Shown here: positions 18,150-27,147 of the stretch, piece by piece
Layout: each line of letters opens with the position of its first letter
Position numbering within the stretch: the stretch's first letter is position 1
NCBI GenBank assembly: GCA_019912385.1
Contig: JAIOIW010000039.1
Location: 1-64,000, forward strand
DNA from: Notoacmeibacter sp.
GTDB lineage: Bacteria > Pseudomonadota > Alphaproteobacteria > Rhizobiales > Rhizobiaceae
DNA length: 64,000 nucleotides
Direction: 5' to 3'
Made by a program: the position numbers and the translations under genes
The notes under the pieces: model-generated
What the model saw: the letters and a program-made list of their open reading frames with translations, nothing else
What the model was told of the DNA's origin: nothing
Database searches by the model: none

Positions 18150-19415
18150 ATGGCTGTCGAACTGACGCCGGAAGAACGTGCTGTGGCGGGCGGCAGAGCC
18201 GGCGAAGCGGCGGGCATCGCCATGCGACTGGTTGCCGAAACGGCACGGCTGATGGGCGCGCGCGGTCTCATCCCGATCGCATCGGCCCATATCGACGGCG
18301 CGCTCTACCATGGCCCGTCGGGAACGCTGTTCGCCGAACGGCTGGTAGCGGGCGGCGGCCGGGTTTCGGTGCGGTCCACGCTCAATGTCGGCGCGCTCGA
18401 TCTCACGGGTTGCTCTCGCGTGCGCCTCGAGGGCGAGGAACGCGAAATGGCGGCGCGCCTGATGGCTGCCTACCGGCGGCTCGGATGCGAACCGAGCTGG
18501 ACTTGCGCGCCCTACCAGGCCGGCCACCGGCCGGAGACGGGCACCGACGTGGCCTGGGGCGAATCCAATGCGGTCGTGTTCTGCAATTCGGTGCTCGGCG
18601 CGCGCACCAATCGCTATGGCGATCTGCTCGACATCGCCTGCGCCATCTCGGGCCGCGCGCCCGACTACGGCCTGCACCGGACGGAGAATCGTCAAGCACG
18701 GCTCGTCTTCGACCTGTCGGACGCGCCTGAGAGCTTCCTGGCCGATTCAGCCGCCTGGCCGGTCCTGGGCAGTCTCTACGGCCGGCTGGCCGGCGACACT
18801 GTGGGTGTGGTGACCGGCGTTCGCGACAACCCAGGCGAGGACAATCTCAAGGCCTTCGGGGCGGCGGCGGCCTCGTCCGGCGCGGTGGGTCTGTTCCACA
18901 TGACCGCCGTGACGCCGGAGGCACCCGATCTCGCGAACGCGCTCGGCGGGCAGGCGCCGGACGAGACGATCACCGTGACGGCAGCGATGGTGCGCGACGC
19001 GCAGGCCCGCCTTTCCACTGCCGCCGGTGCCAACCGGATCGACGCGGTAGCGATCGGCAGCCCGCATCTTTCCATCGACGAATTCGCCGCGCTGGAGCGG
19101 CTGATCGGCGGCAGGCGGCTGGCCGTGCCGCTGCATGCCTGCACCGGCCGCCATGCCATCGCCGTGCTCGACAGGACCGGGAGGCGCAAAGCCCTCGAGG
19201 CGCTTGGCGTGGTCGTCATCGCCGATACCTGCGTCGTCGTCACGCCGATCCTTCCCGCCCTGGCCAATGGCGTATTGATGACCAGTTCCGGCAAGTTCGC
19301 CCATTATGCGCCCGGCAATACAGGCTACGGCGTTCTCTTTGGCTCGTTGGCCGACTGCGTGGAAAGCGCGGTTGCCGGCAAGCCCGTGTTTTCGGAGCGG
19401 CCGGGATGGAAATGA
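18150..19415 (+). CDS. Aconitase X, catalytic (large) subunit
   Basis: A 421-residue protein of the AcnX family (former DUF521). It starts MAVELTPEERAVAGG and carries the family block WGESNAVVFCNSVLGARTN around residues 131-149, plus HIDGALYHG near the N-terminus. Bacterial AcnX enzymes characterised so far dehydrate cis-3-hydroxy-L-proline; archaeal ones act on mevalonate phosphate. An iron-sulfur cluster is bound between the large and small subunits. Here the two subunits are separate genes overlapping by 10 bp. No proline-racemase or reductase gene sits beside them, so the substrate is inferred from family only. Confidence 0.88.
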   Translation: MAVELTPEERAVAGGRAGEAAGIAMRLVAETARLMGARGLIPIASAHIDGALYHGPSGTLFAERLVAGGGRVSVRSTLNVGALDLTGCSRVRLEGEEREMAARLMAAYRRLGCEPSWTCAPYQAGHRPETGTDVAWGESNAVVFCNSVLGARTNRYGDLLDIACAISGRAPDYGLHRTENRQARLVFDLSDAPESFLADSAAWPVLGSLYGRLAGDTVGVVTGVRDNPGEDNLKAFGAAAASSGAVGLFHMTAVTPEAPDLANALGGQAPDETITVTAAMVRDAQARLSTAAGANRIDAVAIGSPHLSIDEFAALERLIGGRRLAVPLHACTGRHAIAVLDRTGRRKALEALGVVVIADTCVVVTPILPALANGVLMTSSGKFAHYAPGNTGYGVLFGSLADCVESAVAGKPVFSERPGWK

Positions 19416-19816
19416 AGGGCGAAATCCTGGTGGAGGGTGAGCCGGGCCGCGGCGAAGCCCTGGTGCTGACAGCCCCGATCAGTTTCTGGGGTGGAGTCGA
19501 ATCGCGCACGGGCCTGATCGGCGATGTCCGTCATCCCCAGCATGGCGAAAACGTCGCCGGGCGCGTGCTGTTCGTGCCCGGCACGATCGGTTCGTCATCG
19601 GCGTCGGCGGTGCTGCTGGAACTTGTCCACGGCCGACATGCCCCCGCGGCGCTGATACTGGACCGGCCGGACGCCATCCTGCTGCTTGGCCTGCTGGCGG
19701 CGCAGGAGATGGGATGGCCGGTTCCGATGGCGGTTCGGCTGGACGCCGGACAGCATGGAGCGTTCGCCGGCCACACGGTGCAGGTTGGGCGCGACGGAAC
19801 GATCAGGACCGCCTGA
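19406..19816 (+). CDS. Aconitase X, swivel (small) subunit
   Basis: 136 residues from ATG 19406, overlapping the large-subunit stop by 10 bp. This is the DUF126 swivel domain: EGEPGRGEALVLTAPISFWGG, then a DVRHPQHGENVAGRVLFVPGTIGSSS pattern, which is the family signature including the conserved GTIGSSS loop. Together with the large subunit it forms the AcnX dehydratase. The gene ends 7 bp before the stop of the convergent hydroxyacid dehydrogenase. Confidence 0.9.
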   Translation: MEMKGEILVEGEPGRGEALVLTAPISFWGGVESRTGLIGDVRHPQHGENVAGRVLFVPGTIGSSSASAVLLELVHGRHAPAALILDRPDAILLLGLLAAQEMGWPVPMAVRLDAGQHGAFAGHTVQVGRDGTIRTA

Positions 19817-19823
19817 ACCGCTC

Positions 19824-20825
19824 CTAGACCTTGGAGGGCAGGACCCGGTCGGGCGGGCGGTGGCCGTCGCACATGGTGCGGATGTTGATGATGACCTTCT
19901 CGCCCATGTCGATTCGACCCTCGATGGTCGCCGAGCCCATATGCGGAAGGATGACGAGCCTGCCCTTTTCGGCGAGACGCACCAGCTTGGGATTGACGGC
20001 CGGTTCGTGTTCGAACACGTCGAGGCCGGCACCCGCAAGCCTTCCCGACTCGAGCATATCGATCAGCGCGTCCTCGTCGATGATCTGACCGCGCGCGGTG
20101 TTCACAATATAGGAGTTGGGCCGCATGAGCTGCAGCCGCCGGGCCGAGAGCAGATGGAAGGTCGCGGGGGTATAGGGGCAGTTGACGGAGATGATGTCCA
20201 TGCGCGCCATCATCTGGTCGAGGCTGTCCCAATAGGTCGCCTCCAGCTCGTCCTCGATCGCCGAGGCCACGCGGTGACGGTTGTGATAGTGGATCGACAG
20301 ACCGAAGGCCTTGGCGCGCCGCGCCACGGCGGTGCCGATACGGCCCATGCCAACGATCCCGAGGCGCTTGCCGTGGATGCGATGACCGAGCATCCAGGTC
20401 GGCGACCAACCCTGCCAGCGTCCGTCGCCCTTGAGGATATTGGCGCCTTCCGTCAGGCGGCGCGGAACGGCCAGCATCAGCGCCATGGTCATGTCGGCCG
20501 TATCTTCGGTCAACACATTCGGCGTGTTGGTGACCGTGATACCCTTGGCCGACGCCGCCGCGACATCGATATTGTCGACGCCGTTGCCATAGTTGGCGAT
20601 GAGTTTGAGTCGCGGACCGGCCTGCTCGATCAGCGCGGCGTCGATGTGGTCGGTGATCGTGGGAACGAGAACCTCGGCTTCCCTGACCGCAGCGACAAGT
20701 TCCGGCTGGGTCATGGCCTTGTCTTCCAGGTTCAGGCGGGTGTCGAAAAGCTCCCTCATGCGCGTCTCCACCTGGTCGGGGAGTTTGCGTGTCACCACTA
20801 CAAGGGGCTTTTTCTTGCCGGGCAT
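19824..20825 (-). CDS. D-2-hydroxyacid dehydrogenase (glyoxylate/hydroxypyruvate reductase type)
   Basis: 333 residues from ATG 20825; a GTG two codons upstream is an alternative. The substrate-binding block YGNGVDNIDV, the NAD(P)-binding GMGRIGTAVARRAKAFG and the catalytic Arg in NTARGQIIDE are present. The Glu/His relay is seen as HEPAVNPKLV and LPHMGSAT. The overall pattern fits the GyaR/GhrB-type group reducing glyoxylate or hydroxypyruvate to glycolate or glycerate. It stands alone, convergent with the AcnX genes and divergent from the SH3 gene. Confidence 0.9.
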   Translation of the reverse strand: MPGKKKPLVVVTRKLPDQVETRMRELFDTRLNLEDKAMTQPELVAAVREAEVLVPTITDHIDAALIEQAGPRLKLIANYGNGVDNIDVAAASAKGITVTNTPNVLTEDTADMTMALMLAVPRRLTEGANILKGDGRWQGWSPTWMLGHRIHGKRLGIVGMGRIGTAVARRAKAFGLSIHYHNRHRVASAIEDELEATYWDSLDQMMARMDIISVNCPYTPATFHLLSARRLQLMRPNSYIVNTARGQIIDEDALIDMLESGRLAGAGLDVFEHEPAVNPKLVRLAEKGRLVILPHMGSATIEGRIDMGEKVIINIRTMCDGHRPPDRVLPSKV

Positions 20826-20994
20826 TGTCACCTCGAATCCGCACCGCGTTCAGAGCTCGTTAACCAGGAAGCGCGACACTGGGATGTCGGCCCGCCTCCC
20901 GCTTGTGTACCAAGCGGCGCCGGAGTTGACAAAGAAAAAGGCGTTCCTCCGGGCTGGGCTGCGAGCGCAAGAAATACAAGGTAGGCAAACGGGA

Positions 20995-21540
20995 ATGTGC
21001 AGCGTGGGGACACGGGCGGCCGGGTGGGCAATCGCAGCCGCCATTTTTGCCGCAATCGCAGTACCGGCGGCAGCAAACGAGACGGGCGGAACCGCGGTCG
21101 GGCCAAGCGGCTACCCGCTCCCCAGGTTCGTCAGCCTCAAGGCCAGCAAGGTCAATCTGCGAATCGGGCCGGGGCGCGACTATGCGGTCGACTGGATGTA
21201 CATGAAGTCCGGCCTGCCGATGGAAGTCGTGCAGGAATACGACAATTGGCGCCGTGTCCGCGATGCCGAGGGCACGGAAGGCTGGATTTACCAGTCGCTG
21301 CTTTCAGGCAAACGCACGGCGATCGCCACCCCCTGGGATACCGGCAAGGGAACCATGGTCAACCTGCTGGCCAAGCCCTCGACGGGTGCCGCGACGGTGG
21401 CCATGCTCGAGCCCGGCGCGGTGGGTACGGTGATCGGTTGCACCGGCGACTGGTGCGAGATGGATTTCTCCGGCCACAGGGGATGGCTCAGCCAGTCGTC
21501 GATCTGGGGCGTCTATCCGGGCGAGAGAATCGAAAACTGA
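20995..21540 (+). CDS. Exported SH3 domain protein
   Basis: A 181-residue protein from ATG 20995; the open frame further upstream is antisense to the dehydrogenase and is ignored. It has a signal peptide (about residues 1-31, ending AANE). Two bacterial SH3-like repeats follow: VNLRIGPGRDYAVDWMYMKSG with WRRVRDAEGTEGWIYQSLL, and VNLLAKPSTGAATVAMLEPG with WCEMDFSGHRGWLSQSSIWG. Proteins of this type are widespread in Hyphomicrobiales. They are thought to bind peptidoglycan or another cell-wall ligand, but no precise role is known. Confidence 0.85.
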   Translation: MCSVGTRAAGWAIAAAIFAAIAVPAAANETGGTAVGPSGYPLPRFVSLKASKVNLRIGPGRDYAVDWMYMKSGLPMEVVQEYDNWRRVRDAEGTEGWIYQSLLSGKRTAIATPWDTGKGTMVNLLAKPSTGAATVAMLEPGAVGTVIGCTGDWCEMDFSGHRGWLSQSSIWGVYPGERIEN

Positions 21541-21799
21541 GAATCAGGCGCGATTGCGCCGGACAAAACGCCCGGCATGGCACCAAAACGGCCGATTTTC
21601 CCCTGCTTTCAATATTGTTGCGCAATCAACCTTTGCCGTTTTGCGCGCTTTCCTATAAGCGGCTCAAGGCGGTGGCGACCATTGGCCGTGGCGGCCGCCG
21701 AAACAAACAGATTCCCCGTAGCGCGAAGGACGCATTTAGCTGACGGCGCGCATGTGCTAGAGGGAATTGCCGGGAAACGCGAAACGGGAAAAGGCGGAC

Positions 21800-22315
21800 A
21801 TGGCAGCGCGAAAATCCAGCTACGATTACGAAGACCTGCTGGCATGCGGGCGCGGCGAATTGTTCGGACCGGGTAACGCGCAGCTTCCCGCGCCGCCGAT
21901 GCTGATGTTCGACCGGATCACCGACATCCAGGAGGAAGGCGGCGAATTCGGCAAAGGTTATGTCCGCGCCGAGCTCGACATCAAGCCGGATCTCTGGTTC
22001 TTCCCCTGTCACTTCATCGGCAATCCGGTCATGCCGGGTTGCCTCGGCCTCGACGCGATGTGGCAGATGACCGGCTTTTTCCTTGGCTGGCTCGGGGAAC
22101 CCGGAAAAGGCATGGCGCTTTCCACCGGCGAGGTCAAATTCAAGGGCATGGTGACGCCCAAGGTCAAGCTCGTGGAATACGGCGTCGACTTCAAGCGCGT
22201 CATGCGCGGCCGGCTCGTGCTGGGAATTGCGGACGGATGGCTGAAAGCGGACGGCGAGACGATATACCGGGCAACCGACCTTCGCGTCGGCCTGTCGAAA
22301 GAACCGGCAGCCTGA
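21800..22315 (+). CDS. fabA: 3-hydroxydecanoyl-ACP dehydratase/isomerase FabA
   Basis: 171 residues, the normal FabA length, from ATG 21800. Catalytic His and Asp are seen in [20 protein letters not shown] (His about residue 73, Asp about 87). FabA dehydrates 3-hydroxydecanoyl-ACP and isomerises the trans-2 to the cis-3 double bond, the branch point of anaerobic unsaturated fatty-acid synthesis. It is followed 31 bp later by fabB and then fabI, a typical rhizobial operon. The 260 bp before it show no gene. Confidence 0.97.
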   Translation: MAARKSSYDYEDLLACGRGELFGPGNAQLPAPPMLMFDRITDIQEEGGEFGKGYVRAELDIKPDLWFFPCHFIGNPVMPGCLGLDAMWQMTGFFLGWLGEPGKGMALSTGEVKFKGMVTPKVKLVEYGVDFKRVMRGRLVLGIADGWLKADGETIYRATDLRVGLSKEPAA

Positions 22316-22346
22316 AGGGCTGCCCGCGCGGCTTGAGGAGTAGCAC

Positions 22347-23561
22347 ATGAGACGTGTCGTCGTGACCGGCCTTGGAATCGTGTCGTCCATCGGCAACAAT
22401 GCGGACGAAGTGACGAACTCGCTGCGCGAGGCGCGCTCCGGGATCAGTTTCTCGCAGGATTTCGCCGATCACGGTTTCAAGTGCCAGGTCTGGGGGCGTC
22501 CGACGCTCGACCCCAGCGAACTGGTCGACCGGCGCGCGATGCGCTTCCTCAGCCAGGGCGGCGCATGGAACCATGTCGCCATGCTGCAGGCGATCGCCGA
22601 CTCCGGGCTGGAGGAAGGCGACATCACAAACGAGCGTACGGGTATCGTCATGGGATCGGGCGGCCCCTCGACCCGGACCATCGTCGAGGCCGCCGACATC
22701 ACCCGCAAGAACACCTCGCCGAAGCGCATCGGCCCCTTCGCTGTGCCGAAGGCCATGTCGTCGACGGCATCGGCGACGCTCGCCACATGGTTCAAGATCC
22801 ATGGCGTCAACTATTCGATTTCCTCGGCGTGCTCGACCTCGGCACATTGCATCGGGAACGCCGCCGAACTCATCCAGTGGGGCAAGCAGGACGTGATGTT
22901 CGCCGGCGGCCACGAGGATCTCGACTGGACCATGTCCGACCTGTTCGACGCGATGGGCGCGATGTCGTCGAAATACAACGACGACGCGGCAACCGCCTCG
23001 CGGGCCTATGACGTCAGCCGCGACGGCTTCGTCATCGCCGGCGGCGCCGGCGTTCTGGTCCTGGAGGAACTGGAGCACGCCAAGGCGCGCGGCGCGAAGA
23101 TCTACGCCGAGCTCGTCGGATACGGCGCGACGTCCGACGGATACGACATGGTGGCGCCCTCGGGCGAAGGCGCGGTGCGCTGCATGCGCCAGGCGCTGGC
23201 AAATGTCGACGGCAAGGTCGGTTACATCAATACCCACGGAACATCGACCCCGGTCGGCGACAGCAAGGAAATCGGCGCCATCCGCGAGGTGTTCGGCGAC
23301 GACATGCCGCCGATCGCCTCGACGAAATCGCTGACCGGGCATTCGCTCGGCGGCGCCGGCGTACAGGAATCGATCTATTCCATCCTGATGATGCACGCGG
23401 GCTTCATCGGCAAGAGCGCTCATATCGAGACGCTCGATCCCGAATTCGAAGGCGTGCCCATCGTGCGCGAGCGCATCGACAAGCCGTTCGACATCGCCTT
23501 GTCGAACTCGTTCGGTTTCGGCGGGACGAATGCCACGCTGGTTTTCCAGCGCTACAGCTAA
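22347..23561 (+). CDS. fabB: 3-oxoacyl-ACP synthase I FabB
   Basis: 404 residues with the KAS I triad: Cys in [16 protein letters not shown], His in [11 protein letters not shown] and His in [14 protein letters not shown] conserved C-terminal loop [14 protein letters not shown] is present. FabB elongates the cis-3-decenoyl-ACP made by FabA, completing the unsaturated branch. It begins [16 protein letters not shown] and lies between fabA and fabI with short gaps, consistent with one transcript. Confidence 0.97.
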   Translation: MRRVVVTGLGIVSSIGNNADEVTNSLREARSGISFSQDFADHGFKCQVWGRPTLDPSELVDRRAMRFLSQGGAWNHVAMLQAIADSGLEEGDITNERTGIVMGSGGPSTRTIVEAADITRKNTSPKRIGPFAVPKAMSSTASATLATWFKIHGVNYSISSACSTSAHCIGNAAELIQWGKQDVMFAGGHEDLDWTMSDLFDAMGAMSSKYNDDAATASRAYDVSRDGFVIAGGAGVLVLEELEHAKARGAKIYAELVGYGATSDGYDMVAPSGEGAVRCMRQALANVDGKVGYINTHGTSTPVGDSKEIGAIREVFGDDMPPIASTKSLTGHSLGGAGVQESIYSILMMHAGFIGKSAHIETLDPEFEGVPIVRERIDKPFDIALSNSFGFGGTNATLVFQRYS

Positions 23562-23575
23562 CAAGGACCACCTTC

Positions 23576-24382
23576 ATGAATGCGCTGATGCAAGGCAAGC
23601 GCGGCCTCGTCATGGGCGTCGCCAACGATCATTCCATCGCCTGGGGAATAGCGTCGCGTCTCGCCGAGCACGGCGCCGAACTGGCCTTCACCTACCAGGG
23701 CGACGCATTCGGGCGGCGGGTCAAGCCGCTTGCCGAGAAGGTCGGAGCCAGACTGCTGCTCGAATGCGATGTCGAGGAAGAGGCGAGCGTGGAGGCGACG
23801 TTCGAGGCGCTCGGCAACGAATGGGGCAAGCTTGATTTCATCGTCCATGCGATCGGCTTTTCCGACCGCAACGAACTGAAGGGACTCTATGCAGATACCT
23901 CGCGCGAAAATTTCATTCGCACGATGGTGATCTCCTGCTTTTCGTTTACCGAAGTTGCCCGGCGCGCGGCCGCGCTGATGCCCGATGGCGGCTCGATGGT
24001 GACCCTGACCTATGCCGGGTCGGTGCGCGTGATGCCCAATTACAACGTCATGGGCGTCGCCAAGGCCGGGCTCGAAGCCTCCGTGCGGTATCTCGCCAAC
24101 GATTATGGCCCGCGCAATATCCGCGTCAACGCGATCTCGGCCGGGCCCGTACGCACGCTTGCCGGCGCAGGTATCGCCGACGCGCGCTACATGTTTGCCT
24201 ACCAGCAGCGTAACGCGCCCTTGCGCCGCACCGTCAGTATCAGCGAGGTCGGCGGCTCGGCGCTCTACCTCCTGTCCGATCTGTCCTCCGGTGTGACCGG
24301 CGAGATCCACTATGTCGATTCCGGCTACAACATCATTTCCATGCCGTCGCTGGACGAGTTGAAGCGCACCGACGAAGGGTGA
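23576..24382 (+). CDS. fabI: Enoyl-ACP reductase (NADH) FabI
   Basis: 268 residues, an SDR-fold enoyl reductase. The cofactor-binding pattern is MGVANDHSIAWGIA, typical of FabI rather than a classical SDR. The FabI active-site Tyr-x6-Lys is seen in NYNVMGVAKAG, and the C-terminal GEIHYVDSGYNI is typical. It performs the last reduction of each fatty-acid elongation cycle and is the target class of triclosan-like inhibitors. It starts 14 bp after fabB; a hairpin lies downstream before the GGDEF-EAL gene. Confidence 0.96.
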   Translation: MNALMQGKRGLVMGVANDHSIAWGIASRLAEHGAELAFTYQGDAFGRRVKPLAEKVGARLLLECDVEEEASVEATFEALGNEWGKLDFIVHAIGFSDRNELKGLYADTSRENFIRTMVISCFSFTEVARRAAALMPDGGSMVTLTYAGSVRVMPNYNVMGVAKAGLEASVRYLANDYGPRNIRVNAISAGPVRTLAGAGIADARYMFAYQQRNAPLRRTVSISEVGGSALYLLSDLSSGVTGEIHYVDSGYNIISMPSLDELKRTDEG

Positions 24383-24491
24383 ACAGGCCCTTCCCCGGGG
24401 AACCTGGAACAGCAGCCGCAACAAAGCTGCCGAAACCAGACGATTGTACGGATTACCGGGATGGAAAATTAACCCCTCCCCAATAGTTTTG

Positions 24492-24511
24492 CCCCCACAA
24501 ACGGGGGTTTT
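24492..24511 (+). terminator. Hairpin with T-run between fabI and the GGDEF-EAL gene
   Basis: The arms CCCCC (24492-24496) and GGGGG (24503-24507) are followed by TTTT (24508-24511). It ends 8 bp before the next ATG (24520), so it could terminate the fab operon. It could also limit access to that gene's ribosome-binding site. The short 5-bp stem makes this a moderate call. Confidence 0.5.
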
Positions 24512-24519
24512 GCAGGTTT

Positions 24520-26046
24520 ATGGCGGGTAATCCGAAGCGCGCACTTTGGTTCAAGATTCTGACGATCACAGGGTCCGGTACCGGGGGGCTTTTCCTCGGG
24601 CTTTGGGCGATGAAGTCGAATCTCCTGGGCAATTTTTCCCACATTTCTCCAGCGACATTCGGCGGCATCGTGGCCGGCCTTTGCGCGCTCGCCGCGGCGA
24701 TTGCTGCGATGTCATTCTTCGCCGGCGTGGATGAATCGGAGGAATATGTTTATCGCGAAACGCGCATCGACAAGCTGACCGGCTTTCCCTCCAGGCTGGC
24801 CATGATCGGCAAGATTTCCGACGCCATCGGCGCGGTCAAGCGAACCGGTGAACCGGTGTTCATGATCGATATCGACATCGACCGCTTCAAGCACATCAAC
24901 GATGCTATCGGATACCAGCACGGCGACGAGCTCATTCTCGAATTCGGCAAGAGGCTCAAGGCGAACGCGCCCCGCGGAACGACGATCGGGCGAATGGGCG
25001 CGGGCGAATTCGTCGTTCTCGTGCCCGACAGCGCCCTGGAGGGCAGTCTCGATATGCTGGTCGAACAGCTTCTGGAGGAGATGGCGCGGCCCTACCAGCT
25101 GACTTCGCACAGCCAATCGGTCAATATCTCGGTTGGCATCGTGGCGATGCCGAAGGACGGCGACGACCCGATCGTGCTGTTGCGGCGGTCGAATCTGGCG
25201 CTACAGAGGGCGCGGGCGAGCGGGCTTGGAACCTGGTCCGTGTTCCATCCCGAAATGAGCCGCGTCGCCGACTATCGCCAGTGGATCGAAAGCGAGCTCG
25301 GCGCGGCGCTCGAACGCGGCGACTTCGACCTGCACTACCAGCCGCAATTCGACCTGTTGAGCGGCAAGCTCGTCGGATACGAGGCGCTGCTGCGGTGGCG
25401 GCACCCGGAGCGTGGCATGATTCCGCCCTCCGAGTTCATCCCGGTGGCCGAAGAGTCCGGCATCATCTGCGAACTGGGCGAATGGGTCCTGCGCCGCGGA
25501 TGCAGGGACGCCAGCCGGTTGCCCGACGACACCTATGTCGCAATCAACCTTTCTCCGACCCAGTTCATGAACGGCGATCTCATCGCCATGGTGAAGAGCG
25601 CGCTCGCCGACGCCCGGCTGAAGCCGGAACGGCTCGAGCTCGAGATCACCGAAACGGCGATGACACTCGACCGCGACAAAGCGGCGCGCATACTCAGGGA
25701 ATTGTCGGACATGGGCGTCTCGATCGCCATCGACGATTTCGGAACGGGATATTCCAACCTGTCCTACCTGATGGATTTCACGTTCAAGAAGCTCAAGATC
25801 GACCGTTCCTTCGTCAGCCGGCTGGAGCACGATTCGAGCACCGGCGCCGTGGTCTCGACCATTGTCGGCCTGTCGCGCGCGCTCGGCGCCCACACGCTGG
25901 CCGAAGGCGTGGAAACGGAAAGCCAGGCCGTGCTGCTCAAGGCTGCCGGCTGTGACGTCGTTCAGGGTTTCTATTACGGCAAGCCGCAGCCGCTCGATCC
26001 GTCCGCCTATCGAAACGTGCCGGTGAAACAGGTCGCCGTCCACTGA
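24520..26046 (+). CDS. Membrane GGDEF-EAL protein, probable c-di-GMP phosphodiesterase
   Basis: 508 residues: two transmembrane helices (about residues 12-30 and 46-68), a GGDEF domain (about 80-240) and an EAL domain (about 255-495). The cyclase signature is degenerate: GAGEF at 160-164 instead of GGDEF, losing the catalytic acidic residue. The EAL domain keeps GYEALLRW (EAL at 288-290), AINLSP, ITETA, DDFGTGYS (405-412), KLKIDRSF and AEGVET, the residues needed for metal binding and hydrolysis. It is therefore inferred to be a membrane-anchored phosphodiesterase, with the GGDEF part as a possible GTP-sensing domain. The start lies just after a hairpin. Confidence 0.9.
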   Translation: MAGNPKRALWFKILTITGSGTGGLFLGLWAMKSNLLGNFSHISPATFGGIVAGLCALAAAIAAMSFFAGVDESEEYVYRETRIDKLTGFPSRLAMIGKISDAIGAVKRTGEPVFMIDIDIDRFKHINDAIGYQHGDELILEFGKRLKANAPRGTTIGRMGAGEFVVLVPDSALEGSLDMLVEQLLEEMARPYQLTSHSQSVNISVGIVAMPKDGDDPIVLLRRSNLALQRARASGLGTWSVFHPEMSRVADYRQWIESELGAALERGDFDLHYQPQFDLLSGKLVGYEALLRWRHPERGMIPPSEFIPVAEESGIICELGEWVLRRGCRDASRLPDDTYVAINLSPTQFMNGDLIAMVKSALADARLKPERLELEITETAMTLDRDKAARILRELSDMGVSIAIDDFGTGYSNLSYLMDFTFKKLKIDRSFVSRLEHDSSTGAVVSTIVGLSRALGAHTLAEGVETESQAVLLKAAGCDVVQGFYYGKPQPLDPSAYRNVPVKQVAVH

Positions 26047-26053
26047 GAGCAGT

Positions 26054-27073
26054 TCAGCGCTCGGCTTCCAGCACCTTGAATCCATGCGCCTCGGCGACGA
26101 GGCGATGGCGCCGGAAGGTGCTCGACAGTATCTGTTCGTAAGGCAGTTGCCGGTTTGCAACCATGAGAAGGCGGCCATGGGGCTTAAGCGCCTGTGCGGC
26201 GCGTGCGATCATCGCCTGCCCCAGTTCGGGATCGGCCTTGCGCCCGGCATGAAACGGCGGATTCATGACAATCGCATCATAACGCTCGGTAACCGTTTCT
26301 GCGGCCAGGTCGCACCAGAAGAAGCGCGGTTGGACCGGCAGCTTCGCCAGATTGGCCTTCGCGGCTTCAAGCGATGCGAAATCGGCTTCATAAAGGTCGA
26401 TCGCGGTCACGCCCGGGGATTTCTCCGCAACCATGGCCGAGAGGTAGCCCCAGCCTGCACCAAAATCGGCGACATGGCCCTTGAGTCCGGCCGGGATATG
26501 CGCGACCAGCAGCGCGGATCCGGCATCGACACGATCATGGGAGAACATGCCGAGCGCGGTCCGAAAACGGCCTTCGACGAGAGGCGCGGTTTCCGGCTTC
26601 GGCAGGCCCAGGGCACAGGTTTCATCATCCGGGCGAGCGAACCAGAGCACGGTGCCATGATGCTTGGCCGCGTGTTCGGCGGCGGGCAGGTTCTGCGCGA
26701 GCCTTTTCGCGAAACTCGCCGCGCCGTCATTCTTCGTTCCCGCCGCGACGACCAGCCCATCCGGCTTCACCGCCAGCGCCGCGTCGCGCAGGCGCATTTC
26801 ATTCTCGCCGCGATGGCGGCCGAGCATGACCAGCGCGCCGTCGAACGGGCCCCTCGCCCCGCCCTGCTGCGGCACGACCTCAAAACCGGCGGCGGCAAGC
26901 GCGTTGAACCAGGGACGGAAGCCCTGGACGATTGTCAGCCCGGCTGCAAAGCCATCAGGCAAACGGAAACCCGGCACGGCGCCGACGAACAGCCAGCGCT
27001 CACCGGCGGCCGGCATGTCTAGCCAGCCGGCCTCGAAGGGATGGAACAGGGTCTGCCAGGCGCTTTCGGTCAT
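26054..27073 (-). CDS. RsmC-like class I methyltransferase (16S rRNA guanine-N2 type)
   Basis: A 339-residue protein with the two-domain layout of RsmC: a degenerate N-terminal methyltransferase-like half and a catalytic C-terminal half. The SAM-binding stretch is HVADFGAGWGYLSAMV (about residue 200), followed by the acidic IDLYEAD. The N2-guanine/adenine methyltransferase signature NPPFHAGRK is at about residue 270. RsmC methylates G1207 of 16S rRNA. Assignment to that exact base is by family resemblance. It lies downstream of pnp on the same strand beyond a terminator, and convergent with the GGDEF-EAL gene with a 7-bp gap. Confidence 0.8.
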   Translation of the reverse strand: MTESAWQTLFHPFEAGWLDMPAAGERWLFVGAVPGFRLPDGFAAGLTIVQGFRPWFNALAAAGFEVVPQQGGARGPFDGALVMLGRHRGENEMRLRDAALAVKPDGLVVAAGTKNDGAASFAKRLAQNLPAAEHAAKHHGTVLWFARPDDETCALGLPKPETAPLVEGRFRTALGMFSHDRVDAGSALLVAHIPAGLKGHVADFGAGWGYLSAMVAEKSPGVTAIDLYEADFASLEAAKANLAKLPVQPRFFWCDLAAETVTERYDAIVMNPPFHAGRKADPELGQAMIARAAQALKPHGRLLMVANRQLPYEQILSSTFRRHRLVAEAHGFKVLEAER

Positions 27074-27094
27074 GAGGAATGCTCACCAAAGACA

Positions 27095-27124
27095 ACGGGC
27101 GCGGACGTTTCCGCCCGCGCCCGT
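27095..27124 (-). terminator. Terminator after pnp
   Basis: A perfect 10-bp stem, ACGGGCGCGG (27095-27104) / CCGCGCCCGT (27115-27124). On the minus strand it is followed by TTGTCTTT. It begins 24 bp after the pnp stop. Confidence 0.75.
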
Positions 27125-27147
27125 GTTTTACGGCGAAGAGCGGCCGC

